Below, piece by piece: positions 36,994-50,592 of a DNA stretch of 64,000 nucleotides. How positions within the stretch are numbered: the first letter of the stretch is position 1; each line of letters begins with the position of its first letter. The stretch comes from Ketogulonicigenium vulgare WSH-001 (GTDB lineage: Bacteria; Pseudomonadota; Alphaproteobacteria; Rhodobacterales; Rhodobacteraceae). The stretch covers positions 2,420,501 to 2,484,500 of the forward strand of contig NC_017384.1 of NCBI RefSeq assembly GCF_000223375.1. The letters are read 5' to 3'. The notes beneath the pieces are model-generated. The model had not been told where the DNA came from. It worked only from the letters and a program-made list of their open reading frames with translations, and searched no databases. The position numbers and the translations under genes were made by a program.

Positions 36994-37017
36994 AGGGCGC
37001 CCGTAGGCGCCCTTTTT
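36994..37017. terminator. Intrinsic terminator between rluA-type gene and dnaJ
   Basis: AGGGCGCC (36994-37001), loop CGTA, GGCGCCCT (37006-37013) then TTTT. It overlaps the dnaJ stop at 37016 and serves mainly the plus-strand pseudouridine synthase gene. Confidence 0.85.
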
Positions 37018-38161
37018 AACCCTTCATGCTGTCCCAGAAGTTTTTGACAGCGCTGAAGAAATTCGTGCTTTCGGGGTTGTTGCGCGCCTCGCCCAGCTTG
37101 TCGAATTCGCGCAGCAGTTCCTTTTGCTTGGCGGACAGGTTGACCGGAGTCTCGACCGCAAGTTCAATGAACATATCGCCGAACTCTTTGCTGCGCAGGG
37201 CGGGCATACCCTTGCCGCGCAGACGCATCTGACGCCCGTTCTGGCTGCCCTCGGGGATCTTGACCCGCGATTTGCCACCATCAATCGTCGGCACCTCGAT
37301 ATCGCCGCCCAAAGCCGCTGTCGCCATCGACACCGGCACACGGCAATACAGATGCAGCCCGTCGCGCTGGAACAGCTCGTGGTCGCGCACCTCGATAAAG
37401 ATGAACAGATCGCCCGCAGGGCCGCCGCGCATACCAGCCTCGCCCTCGCCCGAGAGGCGAATGCGGGTGCCGGTTTCAACGCCTGCCGGAATATTCACCG
37501 ACAGTTGCTTTTCACGCTCGACCCGGCCCGCGCCGTGGCAGACCGAACAGGGGTTCTTGATGATCTGGCCCAGGCCGTTACAGGTCGGGCAAGCGCGCTC
37601 GACCGTGAAAAAGCCCTGCTGCGCCCGCACCTTACCCATGCCGCCACAGGTGGGGCAGGTGACAGGTTCAGACCCATCCTCGGCGCCCGATCCATGGCAA
37701 TGGCCGCAGGACACGGATGTCGGCACGGTGATCGTCTTATGCGTGCCCGCAAAGGCCTCGCCCAAGGTGATCCGCATATTATAGCGCAGATCCGAGCCGC
37801 GCTGCGCGCGTTGCCGCCCGCCGCCGCCCGAACGGCCACCAAAATCGCCGAACAGATCCTCGAATATATCCGAGAAGGCGCCAAATCCGCCTGCGCCCGC
37901 ATTGCCGCGCGCACCGCCGCCGCCGCCCATTCCGCCCTCGAATGCGGCATGGCCAAAGCGGTCGTAGGCCGCCTTTTTATCTTCGTCCTTTAGAACGTCA
38001 TAGGCTTCATTAGCCTCTTTGAACTGTTCTTCGGCGTTAGGGTTGTCTTTGTTCCGGTCGGGGTGCAGCTCTTTGGCCTTGGTGCGATAGGCCTTTTTAA
38101 TCTCATCGGCGCCGGCCCCACGGGAAACGCCCAGCACCTCGTAATAATCACGTTTTGCCAT
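37016..38161 (-). CDS. dnaJ: Chaperone DnaJ
   Basis: The 381-residue Hsp40 stimulates DnaK ATP hydrolysis and delivers clients. The J domain with HPD ([10 protein letters not shown]) occupies residues 1-70, then a Gly-rich segment with [10 protein letters not shown]. The zinc domain has four CxxCxGxG repeats: [24 protein letters not shown] and CSVCHGAG. The C-terminal substrate domains follow. It lies downstream of dnaK on the same strand with 66 nt between, including a hairpin. Confidence 0.98.
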   Translation of the reverse strand: MAKRDYYEVLGVSRGAGADEIKKAYRTKAKELHPDRNKDNPNAEEQFKEANEAYDVLKDEDKKAAYDRFGHAAFEGGMGGGGGARGNAGAGGFGAFSDIFEDLFGDFGGRSGGGGRQRAQRGSDLRYNMRITLGEAFAGTHKTITVPTSVSCGHCHGSGAEDGSEPVTCPTCGGMGKVRAQQGFFTVERACPTCNGLGQIIKNPCSVCHGAGRVEREKQLSVNIPAGVETGTRIRLSGEGEAGMRGGPAGDLFIFIEVRDHELFQRDGLHLYCRVPVSMATAALGGDIEVPTIDGGKSRVKIPEGSQNGRQMRLRGKGMPALRSKEFGDMFIELAVETPVNLSAKQKELLREFDKLGEARNNPESTNFFSAVKNFWDSMKG

Positions 38162-38186
38162 CGGCTATGTCTCCAGGGCAAAATTC

Positions 38187-38208
38187 GGGCCGACCCTAGG
38201 GCCGGCCC
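38187..38208 (-). other. Hairpin between dnaK and dnaJ
   Basis: GGGCCG (38187-38192) and CGGCCC (38203-38208) flank a second short pairing (CCC with GGG), making a compact GC hairpin in the 66-nt dnaK-dnaJ gap. On the minus strand it is followed by a short AATTTT. It may reduce dnaJ relative to dnaK by partial termination or processing; this is inference. Confidence 0.45.
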
Positions 38209-38227
38209 TTTGACAGTCTCGCGGCGC

Positions 38228-40138
38228 TTAGCGACGCGGGTTTTCGCCCAGATCCTCGAAATCGGCATCGAGGATGTCGTCATCGCCTTTGTTGCCAGCA
38301 TCCCCCTTGGGCGCGTCGCCCTCGGCTTCGGCCTGCTGCGACTTGTAGATCGCCTCGCCCAGACGCATCGAGGCTTCGGTCACGTTCTGGATGCCCGCGC
38401 GGATCTTATCCGCGTTGTCATTCTCCAGCTCGTCCTTCAGCGCTGCGATGGCCAGCTCGATCACTTCGATGGTCGAGGGGTCAACTTTGTCGCCGTGATC
38501 CACGACCGACTTTTCGGTCGAATGGATCAGGCTTTCAGCCTGGTTGCGCACTTCGACCATTTCGCGGCGGGCCTTGTCGGCATCGGCGTTGGCTTCGGCG
38601 TCTTTGATCATCTGCTCGATATCGGCATCCGACAGACCGCCCGAGGCTTGGATCGTGATACGGTGCTCTTTGCCCGTGCCCTTATCCTTGGCCGAAACCG
38701 AGACGATGCCGTTGGCGTCGATGTCGAAGGTCACCTCGATCTGGGGCATACCGCGCGGTGCGGGCGGGATGTTTTCCAGGTTGAACTGGCCCAGCATCTT
38801 GTTGTCCGCGGCCATTTCACGCTCGCCTTGGAAGACGCGGATGGTCACGGCGTTCTGGTTGTCCTCGGCGGTCGAGAAGACTTGGCTCTTCTTGGTCGGG
38901 ATCGTTGTGTTGCGGTCGATCAGACGGGTGAACACGCCGCCCAGAGTCTCGATCCCCAAGGACAGCGGGGTCACGTCCAGCAGGACAACGTCTTTCACGT
39001 CGCCTTGCAGAACGCCGGCCTGAATGGCCGCGCCCAGTGCCACAACTTCGTCGGGGTTCACGCCCTTATGGGGCTCTTTGCCGAAGAATTTCGTCACTTC
39101 TTCAATGACTTTGGGCATACGGGTCATACCGCCGACCAGAACCACTTCGTCGATCTCGCCTTTGGACACGCCCGCGTCTTTCAACGCGTCGGCACAGGGC
39201 TTCATCGACTTTTTGATCAGGTCTTCGACCAGGCTTTCCAGTTTGGAACGCGTCAGCTTGACCACCAAGTGCAGCGGCTGGCCGTTGGTACCCATCGAGA
39301 TGAACGGCTGGTTGATTTCGGTCTGTTGGGCCGAGGACAGCTCGATCTTGGCCTTTTCAGCGGCTTCTTTCAGACGCTGCAGGGCCATTTTGTCCTTGGT
39401 CAGGTCAACGCCGTTCTCTTTTTTGAACTCTTCGGCCAGGAACTGAACGATGCGCATGTCAAAGTCTTCGCCGCCCAGGAACGTGTCCCCGTTGGTCGAT
39501 TTCACTTCGAACAGGCCGTCGTCGATTTCCAGAATGGTCACGTCGAACGTGCCGCCGCCAAGGTCATAAACGGCGATGGTCTTGGTGCCCGATTTATCAA
39601 GGCCATAGGCCAGCGCTGCGGCAGTCGGCTCGTTGATGATGCGCAGCACTTCAAGACCGGCGATTTTGCCGGCGTCTTTGGTGGCCTGACGCTGGGCGTC
39701 GTTAAAGTAGGCCGGCACGGTGATGACGGCTTGGGTCACGGTCTCGCCCAGATAGTTCTCGGCGGTTTCTTTCATCTTTTGCAGGATGATGGCCGAGACT
39801 TGGGCGGGCGAGTATTTCTCGCCGCGGGTTTCGACCCATGCATCGCCATTGCCACCGTTGACGATGGCATAGGGCACAAGGTGCTTGTCCTTGGTCACAG
39901 CCGCATCGTCGACGCGGCGGCCGATCAGGCGCTTGACGGCGAAGACGGTATTTTCGGGGTTGGTAACAGCTTGGCGCTTGGCGGCTTGCCCGACCAGTCG
40001 CTCACCTTCGGTGAAGCCGACGATCGAGGGCGTGGTCCGCGCGCCTTCGGCATTCTCGATCACACGGGGCTGCGATCCGTCCATGATGGCGACGCAGCTG
40101 TTCGTGGTTCCAAGGTCGATGCCAATGACTTTCGACAT
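38228..40138 (-). CDS. dnaK: Chaperone DnaK
   Basis: The 636-residue Hsp70 has the ATPase start [18 protein letters not shown], the phosphate loops [39 protein letters not shown] and [17 protein letters not shown], and [12 protein letters not shown]. The linker [16 protein letters not shown] and the substrate domain follow. The C-terminal lid ends in an acidic tail ([19 protein letters not shown]). It is transcribed from the region upstream of 40138 and heads dnaK-dnaJ. No CIRCE element is visible, in line with sigma-32 control of dnaK in this class. Confidence 0.99.
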   Translation of the reverse strand: MSKVIGIDLGTTNSCVAIMDGSQPRVIENAEGARTTPSIVGFTEGERLVGQAAKRQAVTNPENTVFAVKRLIGRRVDDAAVTKDKHLVPYAIVNGGNGDAWVETRGEKYSPAQVSAIILQKMKETAENYLGETVTQAVITVPAYFNDAQRQATKDAGKIAGLEVLRIINEPTAAALAYGLDKSGTKTIAVYDLGGGTFDVTILEIDDGLFEVKSTNGDTFLGGEDFDMRIVQFLAEEFKKENGVDLTKDKMALQRLKEAAEKAKIELSSAQQTEINQPFISMGTNGQPLHLVVKLTRSKLESLVEDLIKKSMKPCADALKDAGVSKGEIDEVVLVGGMTRMPKVIEEVTKFFGKEPHKGVNPDEVVALGAAIQAGVLQGDVKDVVLLDVTPLSLGIETLGGVFTRLIDRNTTIPTKKSQVFSTAEDNQNAVTIRVFQGEREMAADNKMLGQFNLENIPPAPRGMPQIEVTFDIDANGIVSVSAKDKGTGKEHRITIQASGGLSDADIEQMIKDAEANADADKARREMVEVRNQAESLIHSTEKSVVDHGDKVDPSTIEVIELAIAALKDELENDNADKIRAGIQNVTEASMRLGEAIYKSQQAEAEGDAPKGDAGNKGDDDILDADFEDLGENPRR

Positions 40139-40250
40139 ATTTCAAATCCCTTTCCAACAGGCGGTTTGAGCGGCCAAGGCCCCAAAGGCACCCCAGCCGG
40201 TTCGTAACAGTTACGGCATTTGGGTATAAAACCCCTTGCCGGATCACGGG

Positions 40251-40281
40251 CTATATAGGGAGGGCGAGAGGCCCCTGCAAC
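40251..40281 (-). promoter_or_regulatory. Candidate dnaK promoter (RpoH-like)
   Basis: On the minus strand, GTTG (40281-40278) and CCTATATAGC starting at 40259 are separated by 18 nt, close to the alphaproteobacterial RpoH pattern CTTG-N17/18-CYTATNTNNG with two mismatches. It lies about 110 nt upstream of the dnaK start. The -10 is the clearest AT-rich element in this gap. The match is by eye only. Confidence 0.4.
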
Positions 40282-40332
40282 TGTCCCATCACGCGCGGCC
40301 TTGCTGTTTTTGCACGAACCGCCAGCAATTGC

Positions 40333-41142
40333 CTAAAGCCCCAGCACATCCATCATGTCATAGGCGCCGGGTTCTTTGTTCTGCCCCCATAGTGCGGCTT
40401 TCAGCGCGCCGCGGGCGAAGATTGCCCGGTCAGTGGCCAAATGGCGCAGGACGATCCGCTCGCCATTGGCGGCAAAAATCACGTCATGCTCGCCCACGAC
40501 ATCGCCCCCGCGCACGGACGCAAAGCCGATATGGCCCCGCTCGCGCGCGCCAGTGATCCCATCGCGGCCCCGGTCAGAGACCGCGTCCAGATCCACGCCG
40601 CGCCCCGCCGCCGCCGCTTCGCCCAGCATCAAGGCGGTGCCCGATGGCGCGTCGACCTTGTTGCGGTGATGCGCCTCGACGATCTCGATGTCGAAATCGG
40701 CATCCAGCGCGGCGGCGACCTGCTGGGTCAGCTTGACCAGCAGGTTCACCCCAAGGCTGGTATTTCCGGCCCGCACGGCGACGCAATGGCGCGTGGCGGC
40801 GAGCAGCTTTTGGATATGCGCGGGTTCAAAGCCGGTGGTGCCGATGACATGCACCGCGCGGGCCTGCGCGGCAAGTTCGGCGAATTCCACACTGGCCTCG
40901 GGGCTGGTGAAATCCAGCACGCCTTGCGCCTTTGCAAAGGCTGCGACCGCATCATCGCTGACAGTGACACCAATCGGCTGCCCGCCCAGCATGGTGCCGA
41001 CATCCTGTCCGATCCACGGGCTGCCCACCCGCACCAGCGCGCCCACAAGGCGGCATTTGCTTGACGCCAATACTTCGCGCAGCAGCATCTGCCCCATGCG
41101 CCCCGATGCGCCTGTGACGACAATCCCCGGCAGTTCCATCAT
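40333..41142 (-). CDS. dapB: 4-hydroxy-tetrahydrodipicolinate reductase
   Basis: DapB reduces the dihydrodipicolinate precursor with NAD(P)H in lysine and meso-diaminopimelate synthesis. The 269-residue protein has the nucleotide motif [13 protein letters not shown] near 8-20, the [13 protein letters not shown] strand, the catalytic [23 protein letters not shown] segment and the final [35 protein letters not shown] signature. It stands between dnaK and rbfA and is divergent from rbfA. Confidence 0.97.
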   Translation of the reverse strand: MMELPGIVVTGASGRMGQMLLREVLASSKCRLVGALVRVGSPWIGQDVGTMLGGQPIGVTVSDDAVAAFAKAQGVLDFTSPEASVEFAELAAQARAVHVIGTTGFEPAHIQKLLAATRHCVAVRAGNTSLGVNLLVKLTQQVAAALDADFDIEIVEAHHRNKVDAPSGTALMLGEAAAAGRGVDLDAVSDRGRDGITGARERGHIGFASVRGGDVVGEHDVIFAANGERIVLRHLATDRAIFARGALKAALWGQNKEPGAYDMMDVLGL

Positions 41143-41238
41143 CTTCCCCGTTCTGAATTCCGCGCGACTTTAGGCGGGCTGCGCGCCAAAGGCAAAGGCA
41201 CGCTTGGCTTTCACCGGCCAAACCCTTATTTGACAGCT

Positions 41239-41676
41239 ATGAGCAAGAACCGTTTTCCCAATGACCCTGCCTTCAACGGCCCCTCGCAGCGCCAATTGCG
41301 CGTGGGCGAGCTGATCCGCCGCACGCTGTCCAGCGTTTTGCAGCGTGGCGAAGTGCATGACCCCGAATTGCAACGCACCTCGATCACCGTGGGCGAAGTG
41401 CGCACCTCGCCCGACCTCAAGGTCGCGACCGCCTATGTCCTGCCTTTGGGCGGCGGCAATGCCGATCTGGTCCTGGCCGCGCTGCGCCGCAATAAATCCG
41501 AGATCCGCCACATGATCGGCCATGGCATGACGCTAAAGTTCGTGCCCGATCTGCGGTTCGAAATTGACCGCACCTTTGATCGCATGGACGAGACGCGCCG
41601 CCTGTTCGAAAACGATCACGTCCGTCAGGATGTGGCTGCAGATCAGCAAGACGATGACGCGGAAAAAGACGCCTAA
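41239..41676 (+). CDS. rbfA: Ribosome-binding factor A
   Basis: RbfA assists maturation of 16S rRNA 5' ends in the 30S subunit, especially in the cold. The 145-residue protein has the KH-type core: [61 protein letters not shown]. The C-terminal acidic tail ([11 protein letters not shown]) is longer than in enterobacteria. The start is the ATG at 41239 because it aligns with family N termini; an upstream TTG would add three residues. The last 23 nt overlap the DUF2233 gene. Confidence 0.94.
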   Translation: MSKNRFPNDPAFNGPSQRQLRVGELIRRTLSSVLQRGEVHDPELQRTSITVGEVRTSPDLKVATAYVLPLGGGNADLVLAALRRNKSEIRHMIGHGMTLKFVPDLRFEIDRTFDRMDETRRLFENDHVRQDVAADQQDDDAEKDA

Positions 41677-42415
41677 ACTGTTGCGCTGGCTGGCCTTCCT
41701 GTTCGGTCTTTGGGCCGCGCCGGTTGCCGCCGCCAATTGCCGGGCCATGACGTTTGACGGTGCGGATTACACGATCTGCACCGTCGATATGCAGACGGAT
41801 GATCTGCGCCTGTTCCTCAATGACAAGGACGGCAAGCCCTATGGCCATTTCGCGGCGATCGAGACCGCGCTGGGCCGTCCGCTGGCCTTTGCGATGAATG
41901 CGGGCATGTATCACGCCGACCGCCGCCCTGTGGGATTGTATATCGAAGAGGGCGACCAGCAGGCCGGTATCGTCACATCCGCAGGCCCCGGCAATTTCGG
42001 CATGCTGCCCAATGGCGTCTTTTGCGTGCAGCAGGGCAGCGCCCGCGTGATCGAATCGCGCCGCTTTGCCGATGATCCGCCGACCTGCCGCTTTGCCACG
42101 CAATCGGGGCCGATGCTGGTGATCGATGGTGCGCTGCACCCCCGGTTTTTGCCCGACAGCACCTCGCGCAATATCCGCAACGGGGTGGGCACATCCGATG
42201 ACGGGCGCACGGCGACCTTTGCCATCTCGCGCCAGCCGGTGACCTTCCACCAGTTCGGGCGGCTGTTCCGCGACGGCCTTGGGATCAATCAGGCGCTGTA
42301 TTTGGATGGCCGCGTCTCGCGCCTTTGGGCGCCCGAGATTGGCCGCCGTGATGGCGGCGTCGCGATGGGGCCTGTGCTGGGCGTTGTCGGCAGCCAACCC
42401 TCTGCGGGCGGTTGA
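41654..42415 (+). CDS. DUF2233 / phosphodiester glycosidase-family exported protein
   Basis: A 253-residue exported protein with a signal peptide ([20 protein letters not shown], cleavage after VAA near residue 25). The DUF2233 core is visible as [51 protein letters not shown] and [31 protein letters not shown]. The fold is related to NAGPA, the uncovering enzyme of mammals, which cleaves phosphodiester-linked sugars; bacterial substrates are unknown. It overlaps rbfA by 23 nt and truB follows 54 nt later, so it has been placed inside a translation-factor operon without evident relation to it. Confidence 0.82.
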   Translation: MTRKKTPKLLRWLAFLFGLWAAPVAAANCRAMTFDGADYTICTVDMQTDDLRLFLNDKDGKPYGHFAAIETALGRPLAFAMNAGMYHADRRPVGLYIEEGDQQAGIVTSAGPGNFGMLPNGVFCVQQGSARVIESRRFADDPPTCRFATQSGPMLVIDGALHPRFLPDSTSRNIRNGVGTSDDGRTATFAISRQPVTFHQFGRLFRDGLGINQALYLDGRVSRLWAPEIGRRDGGVAMGPVLGVVGSQPSAGG

Positions 42416-42469
42416 CCCGCGCAGGGCAGGGGGATAAGCGCCGCGAAGGTTTAAAAACAGGGTCTTTTC

Positions 42470-43381
42470 ATGGCGCGTGGACGCAAGGGTCGCAATATTT
42501 CGGGTTGGGTCATCGTCGATAAACCGGCGGGGATCACCTCGACTGCGGTGGTGAACAAGATCCGCTGGGCGTTCGACGCGCAAAAGGCGGGCCATGCCGG
42601 CACGCTCGACCCCGATGCAACCGGCCTTTTGGCCGTGGCGCTGGGCGAGGCGACAAAGACCATTCCCTATGTCACCGACGCGCTGAAGGCCTATGAATTC
42701 ACCGTCACCTTTGGCGCCAGCACCAGCACGGATGATGCCTCGGGCGAAGTGGTCGCAACCAGCGACGCCCGCCCTACAGATGCCGCCATCAAAGAGGCGC
42801 TGAACGCCTTTGTCGGCGATATCATGCAGGTGCCGCCCGCCTTTTCCGCCATCAAGATCGACGGCGAGCGCGCCTATGATCTGGCCCGCGAGGGGCAAGA
42901 ATTTGAAATCGCGGCCCGTCCGCTGTTCGTCGAAAGCCTGCTGTTGGTGGATCGCCTAGATGCCGATCATGCGGTGCTGGAAATGACCTGCGGCAAGGGC
43001 GGTTATGTCCGGTCCATCGCGCGCGATCTGGGCGCGGCGCTGGGCTGCTATGGTCATGTGCTAAAGCTGCGCCGCATCTGGTCCAGCAGCTTCACGTTGA
43101 AGGGGGCTGTCACGATGGAACAGGTCGAAAGCCTGGCCCGCACCCCCGCGCTGGATGATCTGTTGCAACCGCTGGAGGTTGCACTGGCCGATCTGCCCAT
43201 GGTGACCTGCCCCGAAGCCAGCCTGACACGGTTTCGCAACGGCAATCCCGCGCTGGTCTTTCCTGCGCCGGGGCTGGAGTTCGGCGATGAAGCCTGGGTG
43301 TCTGTCGACGGTCGCGCCCTGGCCATCGGCCAGTATCGCGGCAGCGAACTGCACCCTGCGCGGGTGATCGTCGGCGTATAG
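42470..43381 (+). CDS. truB: tRNA pseudouridine55 synthase TruB
   Basis: TruB makes pseudouridine 55 in the T loop of tRNAs. The 303-residue protein has the catalytic Asp in [23 protein letters not shown] (near 42-48), the [14 protein letters not shown] start, a [22 protein letters not shown] segment and the [12 protein letters not shown] motif. It lies in the rbfA-truB-rpsO-pnp order, here with two unrelated genes inserted. Confidence 0.97.
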   Translation: MARGRKGRNISGWVIVDKPAGITSTAVVNKIRWAFDAQKAGHAGTLDPDATGLLAVALGEATKTIPYVTDALKAYEFTVTFGASTSTDDASGEVVATSDARPTDAAIKEALNAFVGDIMQVPPAFSAIKIDGERAYDLAREGQEFEIAARPLFVESLLLVDRLDADHAVLEMTCGKGGYVRSIARDLGAALGCYGHVLKLRRIWSSSFTLKGAVTMEQVESLARTPALDDLLQPLEVALADLPMVTCPEASLTRFRNGNPALVFPAPGLEFGDEAWVSVDGRALAIGQYRGSELHPARVIVGV

Positions 43382-43465
43382 GCTGCGTTAACCAATCTCT
43401 AACTTTGAGCGCCGCGCGTGCTGCGCTGCGTGCTATGACATCGCCCATGTATCCCTTTTGTTCGG

Positions 43466-44485
43466 GTGTGGGCGATGTTTGCATTATTGGGTCTTTTGGG
43501 GCTGATGGCCGCAGGCTATGCGCTGTCGCCCATCTTGGATTTCGGCCGCGCCGCGCCCGAGGAAGACGACGACCCTCTTCCGAAGCCCGACGATGAACCG
43601 GCAACAGCGGGCGGCGATCTGCTGGACGAGGACGACCCTATCGAGATCACAACCCCGGCCCCCCTTGATCCGCTGCAAGGCATCCTCGCTTGGGCGGCAA
43701 AGGGCGGCGAGGTGCTGCAGGGCAGCGCATTGAACGACTATCTGCTGGGCGACGACGGCGACGACCGGCTAGAGGGCGGCGCGGGCGATGACGAACTGCT
43801 GGGCGGCAATGGCAATGATGTGCTGATCGGCGGCGATGGGGATGACAAGCTCTATGGCGGCGCCGGGGATGATATCCTGCTGGGCGAGGCGGGCGATGAC
43901 CTGATCCATGGCGGCGATGGCGATGATTACCTGCACGGCGGCAGCGGCGATGATGTGCTGCATGGCGGGCCGGGCGATGACATTTTGGTCGGGGGCCTTG
44001 GATCGGACACTCTGTTCGGCGGCGCGGGCAATGACATTTTGGACGGGCGCGAACCGGCGGGGCAGGCCACGCGTGACTGGCTGAACGGCGGCGCGGGGGA
44101 TGACCGCTTGTACCTTGGCGCGCTGGATATCGGCCACGGCGGCACCGGCGCTGATACCTTTGTGCTGACCGCCGCCCAAGGGGCCGAGGGTTTCGCCGAG
44201 GTGCAGGATTACATCTCGGATGATGACCTGATCGAGGTGCTCTATGATGGCGATACGCCCCCCGTCCTGACCACCGCGGCGGGGCAGGGCGGCGTCATGC
44301 TGCTGGCGGATGGGGTGGCACTGGCTTTCTTTGAGGGGCAGGCCGATCTGCCACTGGATCGCATCGTGCTGACGCCTGCCGCCGATGACATCACCGACAC
44401 CAGCGGCACGGAATGGCTGCAGCGCTGGGCGGATCGGCAGGCGGATAAGCAATCCGCCACCCAAAACCCCAGCCCAGACAGCTGA
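43466..44485 (+). CDS. RTX-repeat calcium-binding protein with N-terminal membrane anchor
   Basis: A 339-residue protein in three parts. A hydrophobic N-terminal segment (about 4-22) is a likely membrane anchor or uncleaved signal. Next comes an acidic linker (EEDDDPLPKPDDE). From about residue 90 to 200 there are roughly a dozen GGxGxDxUx nonapeptide repeats that would fold into a calcium beta-roll, then a DUF4214-free beta-rich tail to 339. There is no catalytic domain and no typical C-terminal type I secretion signal (the end is Gln/Pro/Ser-rich). The start is GTG 43466 or ATG 43475; neither has a good ribosome binding site. It sits between truB and rpsO, away from any type I export genes. 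Confidence 0.82.
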   Translation: MWAMFALLGLLGLMAAGYALSPILDFGRAAPEEDDDPLPKPDDEPATAGGDLLDEDDPIEITTPAPLDPLQGILAWAAKGGEVLQGSALNDYLLGDDGDDRLEGGAGDDELLGGNGNDVLIGGDGDDKLYGGAGDDILLGEAGDDLIHGGDGDDYLHGGSGDDVLHGGPGDDILVGGLGSDTLFGGAGNDILDGREPAGQATRDWLNGGAGDDRLYLGALDIGHGGTGADTFVLTAAQGAEGFAEVQDYISDDDLIEVLYDGDTPPVLTTAAGQGGVMLLADGVALAFFEGQADLPLDRIVLTPAADDITDTSGTEWLQRWADRQADKQSATQNPSPDS

Positions 44486-44574
44486 CGCTGGGTCTGTTGC
44501 CGCTTTTCTTTTATAAGAATCTCGGCTATGGGCACGCATCCTTTCATGCCCCGTGTGTGTCAGGATCTATCGGA

Positions 44575-44600
44575 CCATGCTGGACGACATCCCGGCATGG
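44575..44600 (+). promoter_or_regulatory. Inverted repeat in the rpsO leader
   Basis: CCATGC (44575-44580) and GCATGG (44595-44600) flank a 14-nt loop in the leader of rpsO, 31 nt before its start codon. S15 is known to repress its own mRNA through leader structures that differ among phyla, so this is a candidate autoregulatory element. The pairing is seen; the function is inferred. Confidence 0.35.
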
Positions 44601-44630
44601 CCCATTTTGTCGTTACATAAGGAGACAGTG

Positions 44631-44900
44631 ATGTCGATTACGCCCGAAGAAAAAGCCCGCCTGCTGAAAGAATTCGCGATCAAAGAAGGCGACACCGGTT
44701 CGCCCGAAGTGCAAGTCGCGATCCTGTCGTCGCGCATCGCGACCCTGACCGAGCACTTTAAATACCACAAGAAGGACAACCACGGTCGCCGTGGCCTTCT
44801 GAAGATGGTGGCCCTGCGCCGCAAGCTGCTCGACTATGTCAAAGGCAAGGACGAAGCACGCTACCAGAGCCTGATTGAGCGCCTGGGTCTGCGTCGCTAA
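44631..44900 (+). CDS. rpsO: 30S ribosomal protein S15
   Basis: An 89-residue ribosomal protein with the family core [43 protein letters not shown] and the [24 protein letters not shown] tail. The ATG at 44631 is preceded by AAGGAGACAGTG, a strong ribosome binding site. It is upstream of pnp, the usual arrangement, with a stem-loop between. Confidence 0.98.
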   Translation: MSITPEEKARLLKEFAIKEGDTGSPEVQVAILSSRIATLTEHFKYHKKDNHGRRGLLKMVALRRKLLDYVKGKDEARYQSLIERLGLRR

Positions 44901-44907
44901 TCAATAA

Positions 44908-44935
44908 CGGGCCGCGCTGGCAACAGTGCGGCCCG
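44908..44935 (+). other. rpsO-pnp intergenic stem-loop with GNRA tetraloop
   Basis: CGGGCCGC (44908-44915) pairs with GCGGCCCG (44928-44935); four more pairs (including one G-T) extend inwards to a GCAA tetraloop (44920-44923), giving 12 bp in all. No T tract follows, so it is a processing or stability hairpin rather than a full terminator. In enterobacteria pnp is autoregulated through RNase III cleavage of a hairpin in this position; the same role here is inference. Confidence 0.7.
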
Positions 44936-45065
44936 CATACGTTGAATTTCTGGGATGAGGCAACGGGCCGGGCCCGACCCGCCTGCCAGCCCACCAAACC
45001 ATAGGGCCAGGGGCATACGGCCCCTACGCAAACGGCCTCGATCGGAGGCCCGGATAGGAAAACCG

Positions 45066-47207
<2,142 letters not shown>

Positions 47208-47233
47208 GGCCGGGTCTTCTCGTAAAAGTTGTG

Positions 47234-47262
47234 GGCTCCGAGCATCGCTCGGGGCCTTTTTT
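47234..47262 (+). terminator. Intrinsic terminator after pnp
   Basis: GGCTCCGAGC (47234-47243) pairs with GCTCGGGGCC (47247-47256) with one G-T pair and a 3-nt loop, followed by TTTTTT (47257-47262). Confidence 0.93.
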
Positions 47263-47285
47263 CATTCTTTCGCATGGCCAAAGAT

Positions 47286-47314
47286 TGAAAGCAGTGATCC
47301 GCCTGCCTAGTCTT
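47286..47314 (+). promoter_or_regulatory. Sigma-70-like promoter for the L,D-transpeptidase
   Basis: TTGAAA (47286-47291), 17-nt spacer, TAGTCT (47309-47314), about 70 nt before the gene at 47386. The -35 is near consensus; the -10 matches TANNNT. Identified by eye. Confidence 0.4.
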
Positions 47315-47385
47315 TTACGTAAGTTATAGTGTGTGTTCAGTGTTTTGTTGCTGAATGATGCTAGAATCCGCTGTCGGAGGACAAG

Positions 47386-48012
47386 ATGACAACGCGTAGA
47401 AAATTAATTTTGGGGGCTGCCGCAGGGATGATTGCTGCGCCCGCGCTGGCCTTGGCGCAAACGCCGCTGCGTATGACCGTCACCCCCGAAGTGACGAGTG
47501 ACGATCTGACCCTGCCGCCGAATGTCGAGGGCAATTACCAGATCCCCGAACGTTATCAGGCGCGTATCGTGCCGGTGCAGGCCGGATTGCAGCCGGGCAG
47601 CTTTCATATCGTCTCGGCGGCCTATCACCTGTATTTCATTCTGCCCGAGAACCGCGCCATCCGTTACGGCGTCGCCATCGGCTCGGAAGGCCTCGGCTGG
47701 CACGGCAGCGCGCGCATTCAGCGCAAGGTCGAATGGCCCTCGTGGCGCCCGACCGATGAGATGATCGAGCGGAACCCCGCCGCCTATGAACGCTATCGTG
47801 ATGGTATGCCTGGCGGCCCGACGAACCCGCTAGGGGCGCGTGCGCTGTATTTCTATCAAGACGGCCGCGACACGGCGATCCGCGTCCACGGCACCGTGCA
47901 GCCCGCCTCGATCGGCAGCTCCAGCTCGAACGGCTGTTTCCGCATGTACAACAGCCATGTGATCGACCTGTACAACCGCGTGCCGCTGGGCAGCATGGCC
48001 TACGTTTATTAA
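47386..48012 (+). CDS. L,D-transpeptidase (ErfK/YbiS/YkuD family)
   Basis: A 208-residue exported L,D-transpeptidase. The signal peptide begins MTTRRKLILG with two arginines, a weak Tat-like motif, and ends near ALA (residue 24). The catalytic domain has YFILPENRAIRYGVAIG and the active-site H168 and C184 in RVHGTVQPASIGSSSSNGCFRM. The enzyme would form 3-3 cross-links or attach lipoproteins to peptidoglycan in the periplasm. It is monocistronic: promoter-like sequence before it, CGGAGG ribosome binding site, and a hairpin after it. It is the second YkuD protein in the window and, unlike the first, is clearly exported. Confidence 0.93.
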   Translation: MTTRRKLILGAAAGMIAAPALALAQTPLRMTVTPEVTSDDLTLPPNVEGNYQIPERYQARIVPVQAGLQPGSFHIVSAAYHLYFILPENRAIRYGVAIGSEGLGWHGSARIQRKVEWPSWRPTDEMIERNPAAYERYRDGMPGGPTNPLGARALYFYQDGRDTAIRVHGTVQPASIGSSSSNGCFRMYNSHVIDLYNRVPLGSMAYVY

Positions 48013-48032
48013 TGCATAAAAGGGCTTAAATG

Positions 48033-50552
<2,520 letters not shown>

Positions 50553-50554
50553 TC

Positions 50555-50580
50555 AAAAGGGCCCTGCGGGGCCCTTTTTT
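50555..50580. terminator. Intrinsic terminator after gyrB
   Basis: AAAAGGGCCC (50555-50564), loop TGCG, GGGCCC (50569-50574) and six T residues (50575-50580). Symmetric flanks allow it to serve the convergent DUF1203 gene too. Confidence 0.9.
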
Positions 50581-50592
50581 ACGCCCGCTGCT

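Noticed and set aside
38063..40207. Long open frame antisense to dnaK
   Set aside because: Phe/Gly/Asp-rich composition without motifs; dnaK on the other strand explains the DNA fully.
40139..40332. CIRCE (HrcA) operator before dnaK
   Set aside because: No TTAGCACTC-N9-GAGTGCTAA dyad or near match; an RpoH-like promoter is more likely.
43700..44060. Repetitive GC-rich block in the RTX gene as a CRISPR array or tandem DNA repeat
   Set aside because: The periodicity is 27 bp with variable third positions, as expected of nonapeptide-coding repeats; no constant direct repeat with unique spacers.
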